Assembly: GCA_025127975.1 (NCBI GenBank)
Contig: JAHLYQ010000012.1
Span: 1 to 64,000 of the forward strand
Direction: 5' to 3'
DNA from: Synechococcus sp. CS-1331
GTDB lineage: Bacteria > Cyanobacteriota > Cyanobacteriia > PCC-6307 > Cyanobiaceae
DNA: 64,000 bases
Numbering within the stretch: the stretch's first letter is position 1; each line of letters begins with the position of its first letter. The notes beneath the pieces are model-generated. The model saw only the letters and a list, made by a program, of their open reading frames with translations. It had not been told where the DNA came from and did not search any database. The translations under genes were made by a program, and so were the position numbers. This document shows positions 17,290 through 26,875 of the stretch, one piece after another.

Positions 17290-18366
17290 ATGCTCGGGAT
17301 TCTGCAGCCGCCCACAGCCAGTTCGGCTTTGCCGCAGAGCCCCGAACCGGAGAGCTGGCGGCTTGAGCCCCTGGCCGGCTGGCACCTGCCCCTGCTCAAT
17401 GGCCCTACCTTTTTGCCGCTTCAGCCCCTGCTGCAGCGGGCGATCTTGTTGGGCCTACCCGAGCGGGTCCTGCACGCCCTGCGGGCCAGGCCTTCCCTGG
17501 CACCCGAGGTGTTGGTGGCCCTGAGCGGCCAAACCCCCCTTGGCCTGATCGTCACCCGGCGCCTCAACCGCAGCGGCAGCTGCTGGCAGATCGAGCACCT
17601 GCGGCTTGCCCCCGGCCCCGGCCATCCGGAATTAGCCGCCACCCTGGTGCGCCAGGCAATACAGCAGGCCAAGGGGGCGGTCAGCTGGATCGCCACCGCC
17701 TCGACCCTCGATGACGGCCGCCTGGCCATGTTGAGAGAGCAGGGCTTCCAGCCCCTGCGCACCGACCGGCTGTGGTGCTGGAGCACCCCCCCCGGCCAGA
17801 GCAGCTCCAGCTGGGCCCTGCCGGCAGACCTGCAACTCACCCCACTGAACCGCCGCAGCGCGCCCTTGCTCTGGCATCTGGAGCAGGCGGCCTGCCCGGC
17901 CCGGCTGAGGCAACTGCTGGATAGGCGCGTCGAAGATCTGCTCGATCAAAGCCATGGCAGGGGCTGGATGCTGGTCGATGCCAGCCGGGAACAGGCGGTA
18001 GCTGCCGTGCGCTGGATCGGTGACCATCCCGGCGGCGGCCACGACGTGGAACTGAGCTTGCACCCGGGCTGGGAGCAACTGGTGGGCCCGGCCAGTGAGC
18101 TGCTGCTGCGCCAGATCCAGACCAGGTTGGGAGGCCAATCCCCACTCTGGCTGCGCTGCGACCTGCGCCAGCAGGCTCTGCAGCAGTGGCTGGCCAGCCT
18201 CGGGGCCAGCGAAAGGGGTGAGCGGGTGCTGATGGCCCGCAGCGTCTGGCGGCGCCAGGCGCTGCAGGCGCCCTCTAGGGCCGCCCGGGGCCTCGAAGCA
18301 ATCCTGGAGCAGTGGCAGCCCCGCCGCCGCCCCCTACCCACACCGACACCCCTGGCACCGCCCTAG
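17290..18366 (+). CDS. Acetyltransferase-like (double GNAT-type) conserved protein
   Basis: 358 residues with no export signal. The first half contains PLGLIVTRRLNRSGSCWQIEHLRLAPG followed by AATLVRQAIQQAKG, the beta4-alpha3 arrangement of GNAT enzymes. The second half repeats a weaker version (AVAAVRWIGDH, then VELSLHPGWEQLVGPASELLLRQ). The canonical Q/RxxGxG/A pyrophosphate loop is degenerate in both halves, so activity is uncertain. It lies directly upstream of ruvX, whose GTG start overlaps its stop, which suggests shared expression rather than shared chemistry. Conserved upstream of ruvX in picocyanobacteria as far as I recall. Confidence 0.55.
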   Translation: MLGILQPPTASSALPQSPEPESWRLEPLAGWHLPLLNGPTFLPLQPLLQRAILLGLPERVLHALRARPSLAPEVLVALSGQTPLGLIVTRRLNRSGSCWQIEHLRLAPGPGHPELAATLVRQAIQQAKGAVSWIATASTLDDGRLAMLREQGFQPLRTDRLWCWSTPPGQSSSSWALPADLQLTPLNRRSAPLLWHLEQAACPARLRQLLDRRVEDLLDQSHGRGWMLVDASREQAVAAVRWIGDHPGGGHDVELSLHPGWEQLVGPASELLLRQIQTRLGGQSPLWLRCDLRQQALQQWLASLGASERGERVLMARSVWRRQALQAPSRAARGLEAILEQWQPRRRPLPTPTPLAPP

Positions 18367-18845
18367 TGGTGAGATCGGCCCCCCAACCCCAGTCGGTGCT
18401 GGCCCTAGACGTGGGTCGGCGCCGCATCGGCCTGGCAGGTTGCGACCGGCTCGGGCTCACGGTGACCCCCCTGCCCCCCCTGGCCCGGGGAAGGTTCGCC
18501 CACGATCAAGACCACCTGGGCGAGCTGGTGCGCCAAAGGCAGGTCACGGCCCTGGTGGTGGGTCTCCCCCTGGACGACAAGGGTGAGATCACAGCCCAGG
18601 CCAGCCACTGCCTGCGCTATGGACAACGCCTGGCCCGCCAGCTGGCCCTGCCCCTTGCCTGGGTGAATGAACACTCCAGCAGCTGGGCTGCCGCCGAGCT
18701 CCACGGGCTGCAAGGCGATCGCAGCGGTGCCCTCGACAGCGCCGCCGCAGCCCTGCTGCTGCGGCAATGGCTGGAGGAAGGGCCAGAACCGGTGCTGCCG
18801 GCGACCATCCCTTACAGCCAGACTGCCGGCGTTGCTCCATTCTGA
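18366..18845 (+). CDS. ruvX: Putative pre-16S rRNA nuclease / Holliday junction resolvase-like RuvX (YqgF)
   Basis: About 159 residues from GTG 18366 (GTG 18369 is equally possible). The RNase-H-like fold begins with SVLALDVGRRRIGLAG, where the first catalytic Asp sits. VVGLPLDDKGEITAQA holds the second conserved segment, VNEHSSSWAA the DER/NEH-like glutamate, and GALDSAAAALLL the final catalytic aspartate. The family processes the 5' end of 16S rRNA; the resolvase role is older annotation. It overlaps the preceding gene's stop by one base and is followed 19 bases later by the DUF3727 gene. Confidence 0.85.
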   Translation: MVRSAPQPQSVLALDVGRRRIGLAGCDRLGLTVTPLPPLARGRFAHDQDHLGELVRQRQVTALVVGLPLDDKGEITAQASHCLRYGQRLARQLALPLAWVNEHSSSWAAAELHGLQGDRSGALDSAAAALLLRQWLEEGPEPVLPATIPYSQTAGVAPF

Positions 18846-18864
18846 GGTGATCCATCCCGAGCGC

Positions 18865-19446
18865 ATGACCCCCGACACCCCGTCCAATCGCCCCGCTGAT
18901 CTCCCCTCAGATCTGCCCTCAGATGGGCTCGCAGATGTGCCAACGGTGCTCGTGCAGGACAGCCAAGGGCGCCAACTGCTCTGCTTTCTGGAGCAGCTGA
19001 TACCCCTGGACGGCCACGATTACGTCTTGCTGACCCCGGTCGATACCCCGGTCTGCCTGTTCCGCCTTGAGGACGACGAGGAGCCGGAACTGATCGACAC
19101 CATCGATGCCACCGAGCCGATTCTCTCGGTTGCCGATGTGGTGCTCCAGGAGCACGATCTCACCCTGGTGCGCTCCGCCGTCACCCTGACGGTGAGTGGA
19201 GAGCTGGACGAACCTGAGCCCGATGAGCTCGACGACGAGGACGACGATGACGACTCGGAAACCTACGAGCTGCTGGTGAGCTTCCTGGCCGACGAACAGG
19301 AATACGGGCTCTACATCCCCCTTGACCCCTTCTTCGTGGTGGCCCGCATGGAGGGGGGTGGCGCCGTACTGGTGGAGGGAGAGGAGTTCGAAAGGGTACA
19401 ACCCAGGATCGAGGCCGAACTCGATGAACGGGAGGCAGAGGGCTGA
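18865..19446 (+). CDS. DUF3727 family acidic protein
   Basis: 193 residues from ATG 18865. The N-terminus contains LPSDLPSDG-like repeats. The body shows VTPVDTPVCLFRL and a very acidic linker around residues 117-135 (a run of Asp/Glu between EPEPDELDDE and SETYELL). The C-terminal half carries LDPFFVVARMEGGGAVLVEGEEFERVQP. This two-part arrangement with a central acidic stretch matches the cyanobacterial DUF3727/DUF1292 proteins of unknown function found beside ruvX and yqeG. It shares one base with the next gene (TGATG at 19444), indicating translational coupling. Confidence 0.75.
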   Translation: MTPDTPSNRPADLPSDLPSDGLADVPTVLVQDSQGRQLLCFLEQLIPLDGHDYVLLTPVDTPVCLFRLEDDEEPELIDTIDATEPILSVADVVLQEHDLTLVRSAVTLTVSGELDEPEPDELDDEDDDDDSETYELLVSFLADEQEYGLYIPLDPFFVVARMEGGGAVLVEGEEFERVQPRIEAELDEREAEG

Positions 19447-19955
19447 TGCTGCGCCAGCTGCTGCGCCCCAACTGGCTGCTGGACTGCACCCTGGCCGAGC
19501 TGCCCCTGCAGGAATTGCTTGACCAGCAGATCCGGGCCCTGGTGCTGGACGTTGACCGCACTCTGCTGCCCCGTCGCCAGGCGGTCTTGCCGGTGAGCGT
19601 GCTGCACTGGCTGCAACGGGCCCAGCAGCGCATGCCCATCCACCTGTTCAGCAACAACCCCTCCCGCAAGCGGGTGGGGGCGGTGGCTGAGCAGCTCAAC
19701 CTGCCCTACACCATTTCGGCTGGTAAGCCCCGCCGCAGCGCCCTGCGGCGGGTTTTGGCCGAGCTGAAACTGCCCCACCACGAAGTCGCCTTGATCGGTG
19801 ATCGCCTCTTCACCGATGTGATCGCCGGCAACCGGTTAGGGCTGTTCACGGTGTTGGTCAAACCGATCGATCCCCTCGGCCAGCCCTGCCAGCGGGATCG
19901 GCTGCAGAAAATCGAGCTACTTCTCGCCCGCCGGCTGGGCACAACCCTGGGCTGA
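19446..19955 (+). CDS. YqeG-family HAD phosphatase (HAD IIIA)
   Basis: 169 residues. The HAD nucleophile motif is LVLDVDRTLLPRR (DxDxT form) near residue 34. Motif II is HLFSNNPSRKR, a lysine stands in AGKPRRSALRR, and the metal-binding acidic motif is LIGDRLFTDVIAGNRLG near residue 119. This order matches the YqeG/TIGR01668 group, whose plant relatives dephosphorylate phosphatidylglycerophosphate. A role in making phosphatidylglycerol for thylakoids is therefore plausible, but it is inferred from family. Both its start and its stop overlap neighbouring genes by one base. Confidence 0.85.
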   Translation: MLRQLLRPNWLLDCTLAELPLQELLDQQIRALVLDVDRTLLPRRQAVLPVSVLHWLQRAQQRMPIHLFSNNPSRKRVGAVAEQLNLPYTISAGKPRRSALRRVLAELKLPHHEVALIGDRLFTDVIAGNRLGLFTVLVKPIDPLGQPCQRDRLQKIELLLARRLGTTLG

Positions 19956-21055
19956 TGGCAGCCAGGCATGACTCCGGCCAGCCCTCCCTGCGGCGGGTGA
20001 TCAAAGTGGGCACGAGCCTGCTGAGGGGCAGCCCTGAGCGGCCCACCGCTGCGGTGATCGCAGATCTGGCGGCCAGCCTCTGCCGCAGGCAACGCAGCGG
20101 CGATGCCCTGACCCTGGTGACAAGCGGTGCCGTTGGCCTGGGCTGCACGGCCATGGCGCTGCAGCAGCGGCCCAGCGAAGTGGTGGCCCTGCAGGCCGCA
20201 GCTGCGGTGGGCCAGGGCCGACTGATGGCCCTGTACCAGGACGCCTTTGCCGTGCGAGGCGTGGCTGTGGCCCAGGTGTTGCTCACCCGCGGCGATCTGG
20301 CCTCCCGCCGCCGCTATCAAAATGCCAGCCGCACCCTGGAGCAGCTGCTCGCCTGGGGGGTGGTGCCCGTGGTCAACGAAAACGACACCCTGGCCACCGA
20401 TGAGCTGCGCTTCGGCGACAACGACACCCTCTCGGCCCTGGTGGCGGTGGCGATCGGCGCCGACGAATTGGTGCTGCTCACCGACGTCGACCGGCTCTAC
20501 TCGGGCGACCCCCGCACCGATTGGGATGCCCGACCGATCGAGGAGGTCTCCAGCCTGGCCGAACTCAACAGCCTGCAGGGGGCAGCCAGCGGTGGTGGCC
20601 AGTGGGGCACGGGCGGAATGACCACCAAATTGGCCGCCGCTCGAATTGCCACCTCCAGCGGCATCCGGGTGCGCCTGGCCGATGGCCGCGACCCGGCCGT
20701 GCTCGATGCCCTGCTGGCGGGTGAACGGGTGGGCACCATTTTTCAGCCGAGCCCCACCCCCCTGGCCAACCGCAAGGGCTGGCTGGCCCATGCCCTCCTA
20801 CCCAAGGGCACCCTGCATCTGGATGCGGGGGCCGAACGGGCCCTGACCCTTCAGGGCGCCTCCCTGCTGGCCGTGGGAGTGCGGGCTGTGGAAGGGCAGT
20901 TCGGCCGGCGGGAGGCGGTGCGGCTGGTGGCCAGTGATGGCCGGGAGCTCGGCCGGGGCCTGGCCAGCTTGGGCAGCGGCGAGCTGGCGGAGTTGATCGG
21001 TTGTGCCGGCGTGGAGGTGGTGCACCGCGATCACCTGGTGCTCACCGGCTGCTAG
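19955..21055 (+). CDS. proB: Glutamate 5-kinase
   Basis: 366 residues, the full-length form with an amino-acid kinase domain (about 1-255) and a C-terminal PUA domain (about 275-360). Visible signatures include [11 protein letters not shown] at the phosphate-binding N-terminus, [32 protein letters not shown] and [15 protein letters not shown]. It phosphorylates glutamate in the first step of proline synthesis, feeding ProA, which is not in this window. Its start shares one base with the yqeG-type stop. Feedback inhibition by proline is usual for this family. Confidence 0.95.
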   Translation: MAARHDSGQPSLRRVIKVGTSLLRGSPERPTAAVIADLAASLCRRQRSGDALTLVTSGAVGLGCTAMALQQRPSEVVALQAAAAVGQGRLMALYQDAFAVRGVAVAQVLLTRGDLASRRRYQNASRTLEQLLAWGVVPVVNENDTLATDELRFGDNDTLSALVAVAIGADELVLLTDVDRLYSGDPRTDWDARPIEEVSSLAELNSLQGAASGGGQWGTGGMTTKLAAARIATSSGIRVRLADGRDPAVLDALLAGERVGTIFQPSPTPLANRKGWLAHALLPKGTLHLDAGAERALTLQGASLLAVGVRAVEGQFGRREAVRLVASDGRELGRGLASLGSGELAELIGCAGVEVVHRDHLVLTGC

Positions 21056-21092
21056 GCGCGACCTACGATCCGCCCAGGCCATAGACCTGGGA

Positions 21093-22175
21093 ATGCGTTT
21101 CAGCGAACTGCTCGGCCACCTGGGCGAGGTAACCGGTGAGAGTCCATGCCACCTGGCCACTGACCCTGCCATCCACGGCGGCGCAGCCTTAGACCAGGCC
21201 GGGGCCGGGCAGCTGGCTTTTCTCGAGCCAGGCAACGCCCTGGCGGCGGCCCTGGCCGACACCGGCGCGAGCGCCGTGTTGATCCCGGCCCGCGGCGAGG
21301 GGGCGCAAGCGCTGCAGCAGCTGGCAAGCGAGCGGGGCCTGGCCTGGGTTGCCCTGGCCGATCCCCGCCTTGGCTTCGCCGAGGCGCTCGAAGTGCTCCA
21401 CCCGCGCCGGCGCCCTGCCCCTGGCATCCACCCCAGCGCCGTGGTCGACCCTGGCGCCGTGGTGGGCATGGGCTGCCATGTGGGCCCCCTCGTGGTGATC
21501 GGAGCCGATGTGCAGATTGGAGCCAGCTGCACCATCCATGCCGGTGTGGTGATCTACGCCGACGTCCAGATCGGTCCAGACTGTGAACTCCACTCCGGCG
21601 CCGTGCTCCATCCCGGCAGCCGCCTGGCCAGGGCCTGTGTGGTCCACTCCAATGCGGTGATCGGTAGCGAGGGCTTTGGCTTTGTGCGCACCGCCGGCGG
21701 CTGGCGCAAGATGCCCCAGACCGGTCTGGTGGTGCTCGAGGAAGGGGTGGAAGTGGGCTGCGGCAGCACCATCGACCGCCCTGCGGTGGGCGAAACCCGC
21801 ATCGGCGCAGGCAGCAAAATCGACAACCTGGTCCACATTGGCCACGGCGTCAGCATGGGCAGCGGCTGTGCCCTGGCGGCCCAGGTGGGCATCGCCGGCG
21901 GCGCGAAGCTGGGCAAGGGGGTGATTCTGGCGGGCCAGGTGGGCCTGGCCAACAGGGCCGTGATGGGGGATGGCTCAATTGCTTCCTCCAAGTCGGGCAT
22001 CCACGGCGAGGTGGCTGCCGGGGAAGTGGTCAGCGGTTATCCGGCCATCCCCAACCGCCTCTGGCTGCGCTGCTCCGCCACCTTCAACAAGTTGCCGGAG
22101 CTGGCTAAAGCCCTGCGCCAGCTGGAGAAGCGCAGCGAACCCCAACCGCCCAATCCCCAACCGCCCAAGCCCTAG
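21093..22175 (+). CDS. lpxD: UDP-3-O-acylglucosamine N-acyltransferase
   Basis: 360 residues from ATG 21093. The N-terminal uridine-binding domain includes [12 protein letters not shown]. From about residue 115 hexapeptide repeats form a left-handed beta-helix ([20 protein letters not shown] onward). The catalytic histidine lies in [12 protein letters not shown]. The C-terminal helix is followed by a proline-rich tail ([10 protein letters not shown]). The enzyme adds the second hydroxyacyl chain in lipid A synthesis, so the organism makes an LPS-type outer membrane. Start 37 bases after proB; no SD-like element is seen. Confidence 0.92.
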   Translation: MRFSELLGHLGEVTGESPCHLATDPAIHGGAALDQAGAGQLAFLEPGNALAAALADTGASAVLIPARGEGAQALQQLASERGLAWVALADPRLGFAEALEVLHPRRRPAPGIHPSAVVDPGAVVGMGCHVGPLVVIGADVQIGASCTIHAGVVIYADVQIGPDCELHSGAVLHPGSRLARACVVHSNAVIGSEGFGFVRTAGGWRKMPQTGLVVLEEGVEVGCGSTIDRPAVGETRIGAGSKIDNLVHIGHGVSMGSGCALAAQVGIAGGAKLGKGVILAGQVGLANRAVMGDGSIASSKSGIHGEVAAGEVVSGYPAIPNRLWLRCSATFNKLPELAKALRQLEKRSEPQPPNPQPPKP

Positions 22176-22200
22176 CCTCGCGCCTGACAGCTCAGCCACC

Positions 22201-23283
22201 ATGACCTCCAGCCACCGGATAACCCTGCTGCCAGGCGACGGCATCGGCCCGGAGATCACAGCGGTGACTCGCCAACTGCTCGATGCAGTCAGTGCCCGGC
22301 ATGGCTTTGAGCTGGTTTACGACGAGCAACCGATGGGCGGCAGCGCCATCGATGCCACCGGGGTGCCCCTACCTGAGAGCACCCTGGCAGCCTGCCGGCA
22401 GAGTGAGGCGGTGCTGCTGGCCGCGATAGGTTCGCCCCAATACGACAACCTGCCCAGGGAGCAGCGACCGGAAACGGGGCTGCTGGCCCTGCGCTCAGGC
22501 CTGGGCCTGTTTGCAAACCTGAGACCGGTGAAGATCTTCCCGGCCCTGATCGATGCCTCCAGCCTCAAACCAGAGGTGATCGCCGGGGTGGATCTGCTGG
22601 TGGTGCGGGAGCTCACCGGCGGGGTCTATTTCGGCACGCCGAGGGGTCGGGTGGAGGCAGACGGCCGGGTGCGGGCCTTCAACACCATGGCCTACTTCGA
22701 CGACGAAATCGACCGTATTGCCAAGGTGGGCTTCGATCTGGCTGCAGCGCGGAGCGGCAGGCTCTGCAGCGTCGACAAGGCCAACGTGCTCGATGTCAGC
22801 CAGCTCTGGCGGGATCGGGTCAACGCCATGGCCGCCGGCTACCCCGCAGTGGAGCTCAGCCATATGTATGTCGACAACGCGGCCATGCAACTGGTGCGAA
22901 ACCCCCGCCAGTTCGACGTGCTTCTTACCAGCAACCTATTCGGCGACATTCTCAGCGACGAGGCGGCCATGCTCACCGGCTCCATCGGCATGCTCCCCTC
23001 TGCCTCCCTGGGAAGCAGCGGCCCCGGCCTGTTTGAGCCGATCCACGGTTCAGCCCCCGACATCGCTCGCCAGGACAGGGCCAACCCCCTGGCGATGGTG
23101 CTCAGCGCAGCCATGCTGCTGCGGCTGGGCCTAGGGCAGGGGGCGGCCGCCACCGCCCTGGAGAGCGCCGTGGATCGGGTGCTGGCGGCAGGCTTCCGCA
23201 CCGGCGACCTGATGGCCGCAGGTTGCACCCAGCTGGGCTGCCGGGCCATGGGCGACCAGCTGCTGGCAGCCCTCGAAGCCTGA
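22201..23283 (+). CDS. leuB: 3-isopropylmalate dehydrogenase
   Basis: 360 residues from ATG 22201. It opens with [13 protein letters not shown]. The substrate/metal site is shown by [10 protein letters not shown] (about residue 138) and by the [19 protein letters not shown] signature (about residue 239). The NAD-binding [11 protein letters not shown] motif (about residue 279) favours IPM over isocitrate dehydrogenase. The enzyme is the third step of leucine synthesis. Located 25 bases after lpxD and 84 bases before prk. Confidence 0.95.
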   Translation: MTSSHRITLLPGDGIGPEITAVTRQLLDAVSARHGFELVYDEQPMGGSAIDATGVPLPESTLAACRQSEAVLLAAIGSPQYDNLPREQRPETGLLALRSGLGLFANLRPVKIFPALIDASSLKPEVIAGVDLLVVRELTGGVYFGTPRGRVEADGRVRAFNTMAYFDDEIDRIAKVGFDLAAARSGRLCSVDKANVLDVSQLWRDRVNAMAAGYPAVELSHMYVDNAAMQLVRNPRQFDVLLTSNLFGDILSDEAAMLTGSIGMLPSASLGSSGPGLFEPIHGSAPDIARQDRANPLAMVLSAAMLLRLGLGQGAAATALESAVDRVLAAGFRTGDLMAAGCTQLGCRAMGDQLLAALEA

Positions 23284-23367
23284 ACCACGGCTGGTAACGG
23301 TCCGGCAGGGATTGGCCTTGCCGGCCCAGCAACCTGCCAAAATTGCAGCCGGTTTCTCCTCCCGCGC

Positions 23368-24270
23368 ATGTCGAAGCGTCACCCGGTTGTTTCTGTCACC
23401 GGCTCCTCCGGCGCTGGAACTAGCACTGTCAAGCGAGCTTTCGAGTACATCTTCAGGCGTGAAGGAATCATTCCTGCGGTGGTGGAGGGCGACAGCTACC
23501 ACCGCTACGAGCGGGCCGCGATGAAGGAAGCGATGGCTGCCGCCGTTGCCAATGGAGAGAACTTCTCCCACTTCGGCCCAGCGGCAAACCGCTTCGACAA
23601 ACTCGAGGAGCTGTTCCGCACCTACGGGGAAACCGGCGGCGGCCAGAAGCGTTACTACCTCCACTCGGCGGAGCAAGCGGCAGACCACAACGGCCGCCTG
23701 GGCACAAACCTCGAACCTGGCCAGTTCACGCCCTGGGAGCCCATCCCTGAAAGCACCGACCTGCTCTTCTACGAAGGCCTGCATGGCGGCGTCGTGGGCG
23801 ATGGCTACGACCTACCCAAACTGGCGGATCTACTGATCGGCGTGGTGCCGATCGTGAATCTCGAGTGGATCCAGAAAATCGCCCGCGACAACCAGGAACG
23901 GGGCTACTCGGCCGAGGCCACGGTGGACACGATCCTGCGGCGCATGCCCGATTACATCAATCACATCTGTCCCCAGTTCAGTCTCACCGACATCAACTTC
24001 CAGCGGGTGCCCACGGTCGATACCTCAAACCCCTTTTTCATCCAGACCATTCCCACCCCGGATGAAAGCTTCGTGATCATCCACTTCCGCAAGGTAGCCC
24101 GTGACAAGTGGGGCATCGACTTCACCTACCTGCTCGACATGATCCACGACTCGTTCATGTCAACCCCCACCTCGATCGTGGTGAACGGCGGCAAGATGGG
24201 TTTTGCCATGGAGCTGATTCTCACTCCGATCATCCATCGGATGATCGAAGAAAAGAAGAAGCTGGCCTGA
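23368..24270 (+). CDS. prk: Phosphoribulokinase, class I (proteobacterial-type)
   Basis: 300 residues. It makes RuBP from ribulose-5-phosphate with ATP. P-loop TGSSGAGTSTVKR stands at residues 11-23, and EGDSYHRYER supplies the acidic substrate-binding pair. LLFYEGLHGGVV holds Walker B, and the C-terminal NGGKMGFAMELILTP matches the shorter octameric class. The usual cyanobacterial/plant enzyme is about 330 residues and has a thioredoxin-regulated cysteine pair near the P-loop. This protein has a single cysteine (HICPQF), so disulphide/CP12-type regulation is not possible on this chain. Whether another prk exists cannot be seen here. Confidence 0.9.
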   Translation: MSKRHPVVSVTGSSGAGTSTVKRAFEYIFRREGIIPAVVEGDSYHRYERAAMKEAMAAAVANGENFSHFGPAANRFDKLEELFRTYGETGGGQKRYYLHSAEQAADHNGRLGTNLEPGQFTPWEPIPESTDLLFYEGLHGGVVGDGYDLPKLADLLIGVVPIVNLEWIQKIARDNQERGYSAEATVDTILRRMPDYINHICPQFSLTDINFQRVPTVDTSNPFFIQTIPTPDESFVIIHFRKVARDKWGIDFTYLLDMIHDSFMSTPTSIVVNGGKMGFAMELILTPIIHRMIEEKKKLA

Positions 24271-24311
24271 TTGCAGCCGTACCCCTTACTCTGGGTTCGC
24301 AATACGACTTG

Positions 24312-24671
24312 GTGAGGCCGATTTCAGTCGCCCCGTCCACGCCGATTCCCCGCTCCTTTCTGATCTCAGGGGCCCCCACCAAGGTGGCCCCTGTCTTGCG
24401 CCTCGATCAGATCAATAGTCAGTTGATCATTCAGGCCGCCCGCAGGGTGCTGTTTGAGGCCCTTGACCACTGCGCGCCGGGTGCGGATGTCTGTGGTGTG
24501 GTGCTCAAGGCGAACTCTGCCAATCTTCAGGGTCGGATAGTTCAAGCCATCCCGGTGCTACTGCCAGACGAGCAGTTTGTACCGATCGAGCTGATCCGGG
24601 CCCGGCGCAGCCGCAGTGGGCCATCCCGGCTGCGCTTTCCCCGCACCAACCCCTCCCCGACAACCGTCTGA
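24312..24671 (+). CDS. Conserved hypothetical protein
   Basis: About 119 residues from GTG 24312; TTG 24309 is the other candidate. It has a central helix (SQLIIQAARRVLFEALDHCA), then CGVVLKANSANLQGRIVQAIPVLLPDEQFVPIELIRA, and a basic, proline-rich tail (RRSRSGPSRLRFPRTNPS). No membrane segment or enzyme signature is seen. I do not recognise a family. It begins 41 bases after prk and its stop is followed 7 bases later by the prepilin peptidase start, so the two are likely cotranscribed. Codon use is ordinary. Confidence 0.55.
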   Translation: MRPISVAPSTPIPRSFLISGAPTKVAPVLRLDQINSQLIIQAARRVLFEALDHCAPGADVCGVVLKANSANLQGRIVQAIPVLLPDEQFVPIELIRARRSRSGPSRLRFPRTNPSPTTV

Positions 24672-24678
24672 GTTCCGC

Positions 24679-25533
24679 TTGAGCGTCCCAGCGCCACTGC
24701 TCGCCAGCTTCCCGAACCTGCCAATTGGGGTTGCGCTGATCGGAGCCTGTTTCGGCAGCTTCTTGAATCTGGTTGCCTGGCGACTGCCGCGTGAGGAATC
24801 GATCCTGCTACCGCCCAGCCATTGCCCCCATTGCGGCAGCCGTTTGCGCTGGTACGAAAATGTGCCCGTGCTCGGCTGGTTATGGCTGCGGGGCCGCTGC
24901 GGCCACTGCGGCGCCCCGATCGCGATTCGCTATCCGCTGGTAGAGCTGCTCTGCGCCGGGCTCTGGGTGGCCTGCCTGCAGGCTACCCCGGCAGCGATGG
25001 GTCCCCGGCCCCTGGCCTGGTTGGTGGTGCTGGCTGGCTGGCTGCTGCTGAGCTGGCTGCTGCCCTTGCTGCTGATCGACCTCGATTACCTCTGGCTGCC
25101 CGAGCCCCTCTGCCGGGTAGGCCTGCTGCTGGGCCTGGGGATGACGGCAATTATTGGTTTCCAGCAGGGCGAAGCCGTCGGCCGGGCCCTGCTGTTCCAC
25201 CACCTCTTGGCTGCCGGGGTCGCCCTGGTGGGCTTTGAGGGCGTCAGCGCCCTGGCCGAGAGGCTCATCGGCAAGCCCGCCCTGGGGCTGGGCGACGCCA
25301 AACTCGCTGCCCTGCTGGGGGCGTGGCTGGGGCTCACCGGCCTGGGCATAACTGTGGTGCTGGCAGTGTTTGGCGGTGCCGTGGTGGGCAGCATCGGCCG
25401 CCTCAGCGGCCGGCTGGGCAGGCACCAGCCCTTTCCCTTCGGACCATTCCTGGCAGCTGGTGGAGCCGCCGTCTGGCTATGGGGCCATGACTTTTGGCTG
25501 CCCGTCCTTGGGCTGGTGGGCCCGGCGCCTTAA
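24679..25533 (+). CDS. pilD: Type IV prepilin peptidase (A24)
   Basis: About 284 residues, start TTG 24679. N-terminal GSFLNLVAWRLP is followed by paired CxxC motifs (CPHCGSRLRWYENVPVLG and RGRCGHCG), which bind zinc in the methylase/loop part. Catalytic aspartates stand in LLIDLDYLWLPE and in GLGDAKLAALLG (GxGD). Several hydrophobic helices cover the rest. The enzyme cleaves and N-methylates type IV pilins, implying the cell has pili for motility or DNA uptake. It ends 38 bases before accD. Confidence 0.92.
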   Translation: MSVPAPLLASFPNLPIGVALIGACFGSFLNLVAWRLPREESILLPPSHCPHCGSRLRWYENVPVLGWLWLRGRCGHCGAPIAIRYPLVELLCAGLWVACLQATPAAMGPRPLAWLVVLAGWLLLSWLLPLLLIDLDYLWLPEPLCRVGLLLGLGMTAIIGFQQGEAVGRALLFHHLLAAGVALVGFEGVSALAERLIGKPALGLGDAKLAALLGAWLGLTGLGITVVLAVFGGAVVGSIGRLSGRLGRHQPFPFGPFLAAGGAAVWLWGHDFWLPVLGLVGPAP

Positions 25534-25571
25534 ATGGGATCAGCCGCCGGGCCCTGTCGCCTTGAGATCGC

Positions 25572-26447
25572 ATGTCGCTTTTCGACTGGTTCGCGGATCG
25601 CCAGAAAAATGCCCCCACCGTGCGGGTCACCCAGGACGTCGAAGAGGGCGATGGGCTCTGGAGCAAGTGCCCCGAATGCGGCCTGGTGGTGTATCGCAAA
25701 GATCTGGTGGCCAATGCCAGCGTCTGCAAGGGCTGCGGCCACCACAACAGGATTAACAGTGAGGAGCGAGTCGCCCTGATCGCCGACCCCGGCAGCTTCG
25801 AACCCCTAGATAGCTCCCTGGCCCCCACCGATCCACTGGCCTTTAAGGATCGGCGCAGCTACGCCGATCGGCTGCGGGACAGCCAGCAGAGCACTGGTCT
25901 GCTCGATGCCGTCGTTACCGGCCTCTGCCGCACCAGCGGCCTGCCCCTAGCCCTAGGGGTGATGGACTTCCGCTTCATGGGCGGCTCGATGGGCTCGGTG
26001 GTGGGCGAGAAGCTCACCCGCCTGATCGAAACCGCCACTGCCCGCCGCTACCCGGTGCTGATCGTGTGTGCCTCCGGCGGCGCCCGCATGCAGGAGGGCA
26101 TGCTCAGCCTGATGCAGATGGCCAAGATCTCCGGTGCCCTGGAACGCCACCGCCAGGCCGAACTGCTCTACCTGCCTCTGCTGACCTATCCCACCACCGG
26201 GGGGGTGACGGCCAGCTTTGCCATGCTGGGCGATCTAATTCTGGCCGAACCCAAGGCCCTAATCGGCTTTGCGGGCAGGCGGGTGATTGAGCAGACCCTG
26301 CGCGAAAAACTCCCCGAAGGCTTTCAAACCGCCGAATACCTGCGCGAGCATGGATTTGTTGATGCCATCGTGGATCGCACCCGCCTCAAGGGCACCCTGG
26401 CAAGCCTGCTCAAGCTGCACGGCTGCCGCGAAACGGTGACGGCGTGA
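25572..26447 (+). CDS. accD: Acetyl-CoA carboxylase carboxyltransferase subunit beta
   Basis: 291 residues. The N-terminal zinc ribbon is seen as [13 protein letters not shown] and CKGCGHH. The crotonase-like carboxyltransferase domain follows, with [38 protein letters not shown] and [15 protein letters not shown], the acyl-CoA-binding glycine-rich elements. It combines with AccA (not in the window) and supplies malonyl-CoA for fatty acids. The stop overlaps the GTG start of the next gene by 4 bases (GTGA), so the exported hypothetical protein is coupled to it. Confidence 0.96.
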   Translation: MSLFDWFADRQKNAPTVRVTQDVEEGDGLWSKCPECGLVVYRKDLVANASVCKGCGHHNRINSEERVALIADPGSFEPLDSSLAPTDPLAFKDRRSYADRLRDSQQSTGLLDAVVTGLCRTSGLPLALGVMDFRFMGGSMGSVVGEKLTRLIETATARRYPVLIVCASGGARMQEGMLSLMQMAKISGALERHRQAELLYLPLLTYPTTGGVTASFAMLGDLILAEPKALIGFAGRRVIEQTLREKLPEGFQTAEYLREHGFVDAIVDRTRLKGTLASLLKLHGCRETVTA

Positions 26448-26875
26448 GGCAGATCATGGGCAGAAATCTGGGCAACTTCTTAGGCAGAATTCTGGGCAGG
26501 CTGGTTGCAATTCTGCTGCTGCTGGCGGTGTTCAGCGGCGCCGGTTCGGCCGCCTTCGCCGGCCCGGTTGACTGGCACGAAGTGGCCAGCAGCGATGAGG
26601 GGCGCCAGTGGTGGGATGGGGGCAGCCTGCGCCGCAGCCGCGAGGGCAACGTGTCGGTGCTGACCCGGTTCCAAGCCCCCACCACGGAGGAGAAGCCCCG
26701 TCCTAGCAACGATCTCTATGTGATGGAACTCGATTGCGACCAGGCCCTATTCCGCGACACCTCGATCAACGGCCTGCCCCAGTTCGGGGCCCAGTGGCAG
26801 CCCACCGCCGGAGACAACCTGATCACCAGGGTGGTAACTGAGGTGTGCGCAGTTGCCAGTGAGACCCTGCCATGA
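26444..26875 (+). CDS. Exported small protein of unknown function
   Basis: 143 residues from GTG 26444. Residues about 12-40 form a signal sequence ([21 protein letters not shown]). The mature domain begins [22 protein letters not shown], then [12 protein letters not shown], then [12 protein letters not shown]. This order resembles the surface-adhesin-E-like secreted proteins (W..V..D/G..YYVD pattern) but the resemblance is weak. It has two cysteines that could form a disulphide. It overlaps accD by 4 bases and the MocA-type gene by 4 bases, so all three lie on one transcript. Confidence 0.65.
   Translation: MRQIMGRNLGNFLGRILGRLVAILLLLAVFSGAGSAAFAGPVDWHEVASSDEGRQWWDGGSLRRSREGNVSVLTRFQAPTTEEKPRPSNDLYVMELDCDQALFRDTSINGLPQFGAQWQPTAGDNLITRVVTEVCAVASETLP

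Noticed and set aside
23305..23332. GC-rich hairpin upstream of prk (CCGGCAGGG ... CCTTGCCGG)
   Set aside because: Nearly perfect stem but no T-run follows, so I cannot call it a terminator or regulator.
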